Positions 14,873 to 15,606 of a DNA stretch of 15,606 nt are shown here, one piece after another. The notes under the pieces are model-generated. The model worked only from the letters and a program-made list of their open reading frames with translations. It did not search any database and was not told where the DNA came from. The translations under genes were made by a program, and so were the position numbers. The first letter of the stretch is position 1, and the number at the start of each line of letters is the position of its first letter. The stretch is from Prolixibacteraceae bacterium (lineage in GTDB: Bacteria; Bacteroidota; Bacteroidia; Bacteroidales; Prolixibacteraceae): contig DPRM01000045.1 in assembly GCA_003537645.1 (NCBI GenBank), positions 31,088-46,693 on the forward strand, written 5' to 3'.

Positions 14873-15606
14873 ATGGATAACAGACGTGATTTTATGAAGA
14901 AAGTTGCTGTCACTTCAGCCGGCCTCGCTATTGGTGGAACCGCCTTTGGATTTAGCGCAAAAAGTTATAAAAACATCATTGGAGCAAATGACAGGATTCA
15001 TGTTGCAGCCATCGGCTTAAACGGCCGCGGAAACAGCATGGTTGGAACTATCGCCAAACAGAAAAACACCGAGGTGTCATGCGTTTGTGATGTTGACTCC
15101 AGAACAATGCCAAAAGCAATCAATTCGGTACTAAAAGCTGGTCAGACAACTACACCAAAGTCAGAAGGTGATTGTCGCAAAGTATTGGAAGACAAGTCAA
15201 TCGACGCAATATACATTGCAACTCCAGATCATTGGCATGCACCACTCACTATTATGGGTTGTCAGGCCGGAAAACACGTGTATGTTGAGAAACCATTATC
15301 TCATAATCCGCGAGAAGGCGAAATGGCTATCGCTGCTGCACGAAAATATGACCGCGTTGTACAGATGGGTGCACAACGGCGTTCTGCACCAATACTTACT
15401 CAGGGGATCGAACAATTGCATAATGGAATTATCGGCCGTGTTTATCTGGCAAAAACCTGGTACACAAACAATCGTAAATCATTGGTTTTGAAACCCGCAG
15501 CCGTACCGTCCTGGCTCGACTACGAACTTTGGCAAGGCCCTGCACCACGTGCCACTTACCAGGAAAATCTGATTCACTATAATTGGCATTGGTTATGGAA
15601 TTACGG
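14873..15606 (+). CDS. Tat-exported Gfo/Idh/MocA-family oxidoreductase (3' end outside window)
   Basis: The frame from ATG 14873 stays open to the window end (244 codons visible; relatives usually exceed 400). The N-terminus is a Tat-type signal: NRRDFMKK (3-10), then a hydrophobic AVTSAGLAIGGTAFGF stretch. The Rossmann fold follows: VAAIGLNGRG (44-53) binds the dinucleotide and CDVD (72-75) supplies the acidic residue favouring NAD(H). ATPDHWHAP (116-124) and VEKPLS (138-143) are the conserved catalytic-domain motifs, the latter holding the usual EKP lysine (K140). WLDYELWQGPAP is typical of the Tat-exported subgroup, which is thought to fold with its cofactor before export. It probably oxidises sugar C3 for the adjacent DUF1080 protein. 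The gene lies 9 bp after it and is co-transcribed. Confidence 0.93.
   Translation, partial: MDNRRDFMKKVAVTSAGLAIGGTAFGFSAKSYKNIIGANDRIHVAAIGLNGRGNSMVGTIAKQKNTEVSCVCDVDSRTMPKAINSVLKAGQTTTPKSEGDCRKVLEDKSIDAIYIATPDHWHAPLTIMGCQAGKHVYVEKPLSHNPREGEMAIAAARKYDRVVQMGAQRRSAPILTQGIEQLHNGIIGRVYLAKTWYTNNRKSLVLKPAAVPSWLDYELWQGPAPRATYQENLIHYNWHWLWNY

Noticed and set aside
15168..15491. Plus-strand open frame of 107 codons
   Set aside because: It is an out-of-frame shadow inside the Gfo/Idh/MocA gene, which has a continuous motif-bearing frame from 14873.
14875..15606. Tat-type oxidoreductase as a pseudogene because no long frame with a stop is seen
   Set aside because: The frame is uninterrupted with all family motifs; it simply runs past the window end.

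Overview
The window looks like Bacteroidota DNA. The evidence is a SusC/SusD pair, an ECF sigma factor with a FecR-type anti-sigma factor, two secreted hydrolases ending in type IX secretion (T9SS) sorting domains, moderate to low GC, no clear Shine-Dalgarno sequences, and a TTG-N19-TAnnTTTG promoter. T9SS plus an STN-bearing SusC fits marine or soil Bacteroidales/Marinilabiliales or related Cytophagia/Sphingobacteriia; finer placement is a guess. I read it as a polysaccharide utilisation locus (PUL), most likely for a beta-glucan. No rRNA, tRNA, CRISPR array, transposase or phage gene was seen, and no gene-free stretch exceeds 300 bases (the longest is 4714-4938).

Left part (1-4713): a 5'-truncated fusion of a glycerophosphodiester phosphodiesterase (GDPD) domain to a GH16 beta-glucanase; a second, T9SS-secreted GH16 with its own promoter and a probable carbohydrate-binding module; and a convergent T9SS-secreted clan GH-A hydrolase. 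Between that gene and the next lies a divergent regulatory region. It has two tandem inverted repeats centred 32 bp apart, each with a TCGTCA-N6-TGACG core, and a third small inverted repeat over the start region of the GH-A gene.

Middle (4939-8936): an exported sugar isomerase/epimerase-like TIM barrel, a Spy/LTxxQ-type small periplasmic protein with a good intrinsic terminator, then an ECF sigma factor and its FecR-type anti-sigma factor. A small-protein/PIN toxin pair and a hairpin-forming repeat lie between sigma and anti-sigma, which are normally adjacent.

Right part (9023-15606): an STN-type SusC (1162 aa), SusD, an exported DUF1080/PF06439 protein (3-keto-disaccharide hydrolase-like), and a Tat-type Gfo/Idh/MocA oxidoreductase cut by the window edge. 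The last gene is real although only part of it is visible.

Working model (inference): secreted GH16 and GH-A enzymes cut a beta-glucan outside the cell and SusCD imports the oligosaccharides. The STN domain of SusC signals through FecR to the ECF sigma factor. In the periplasm, the oxidoreductase, DUF1080 protein and isomerase-like protein cleave glycosides by the oxidation/elimination/hydration route known for such gene sets in gut Bacteroides. The GDPD-GH16 fusion suggests that some of the glucan may carry phosphoglycerol-type substituents.
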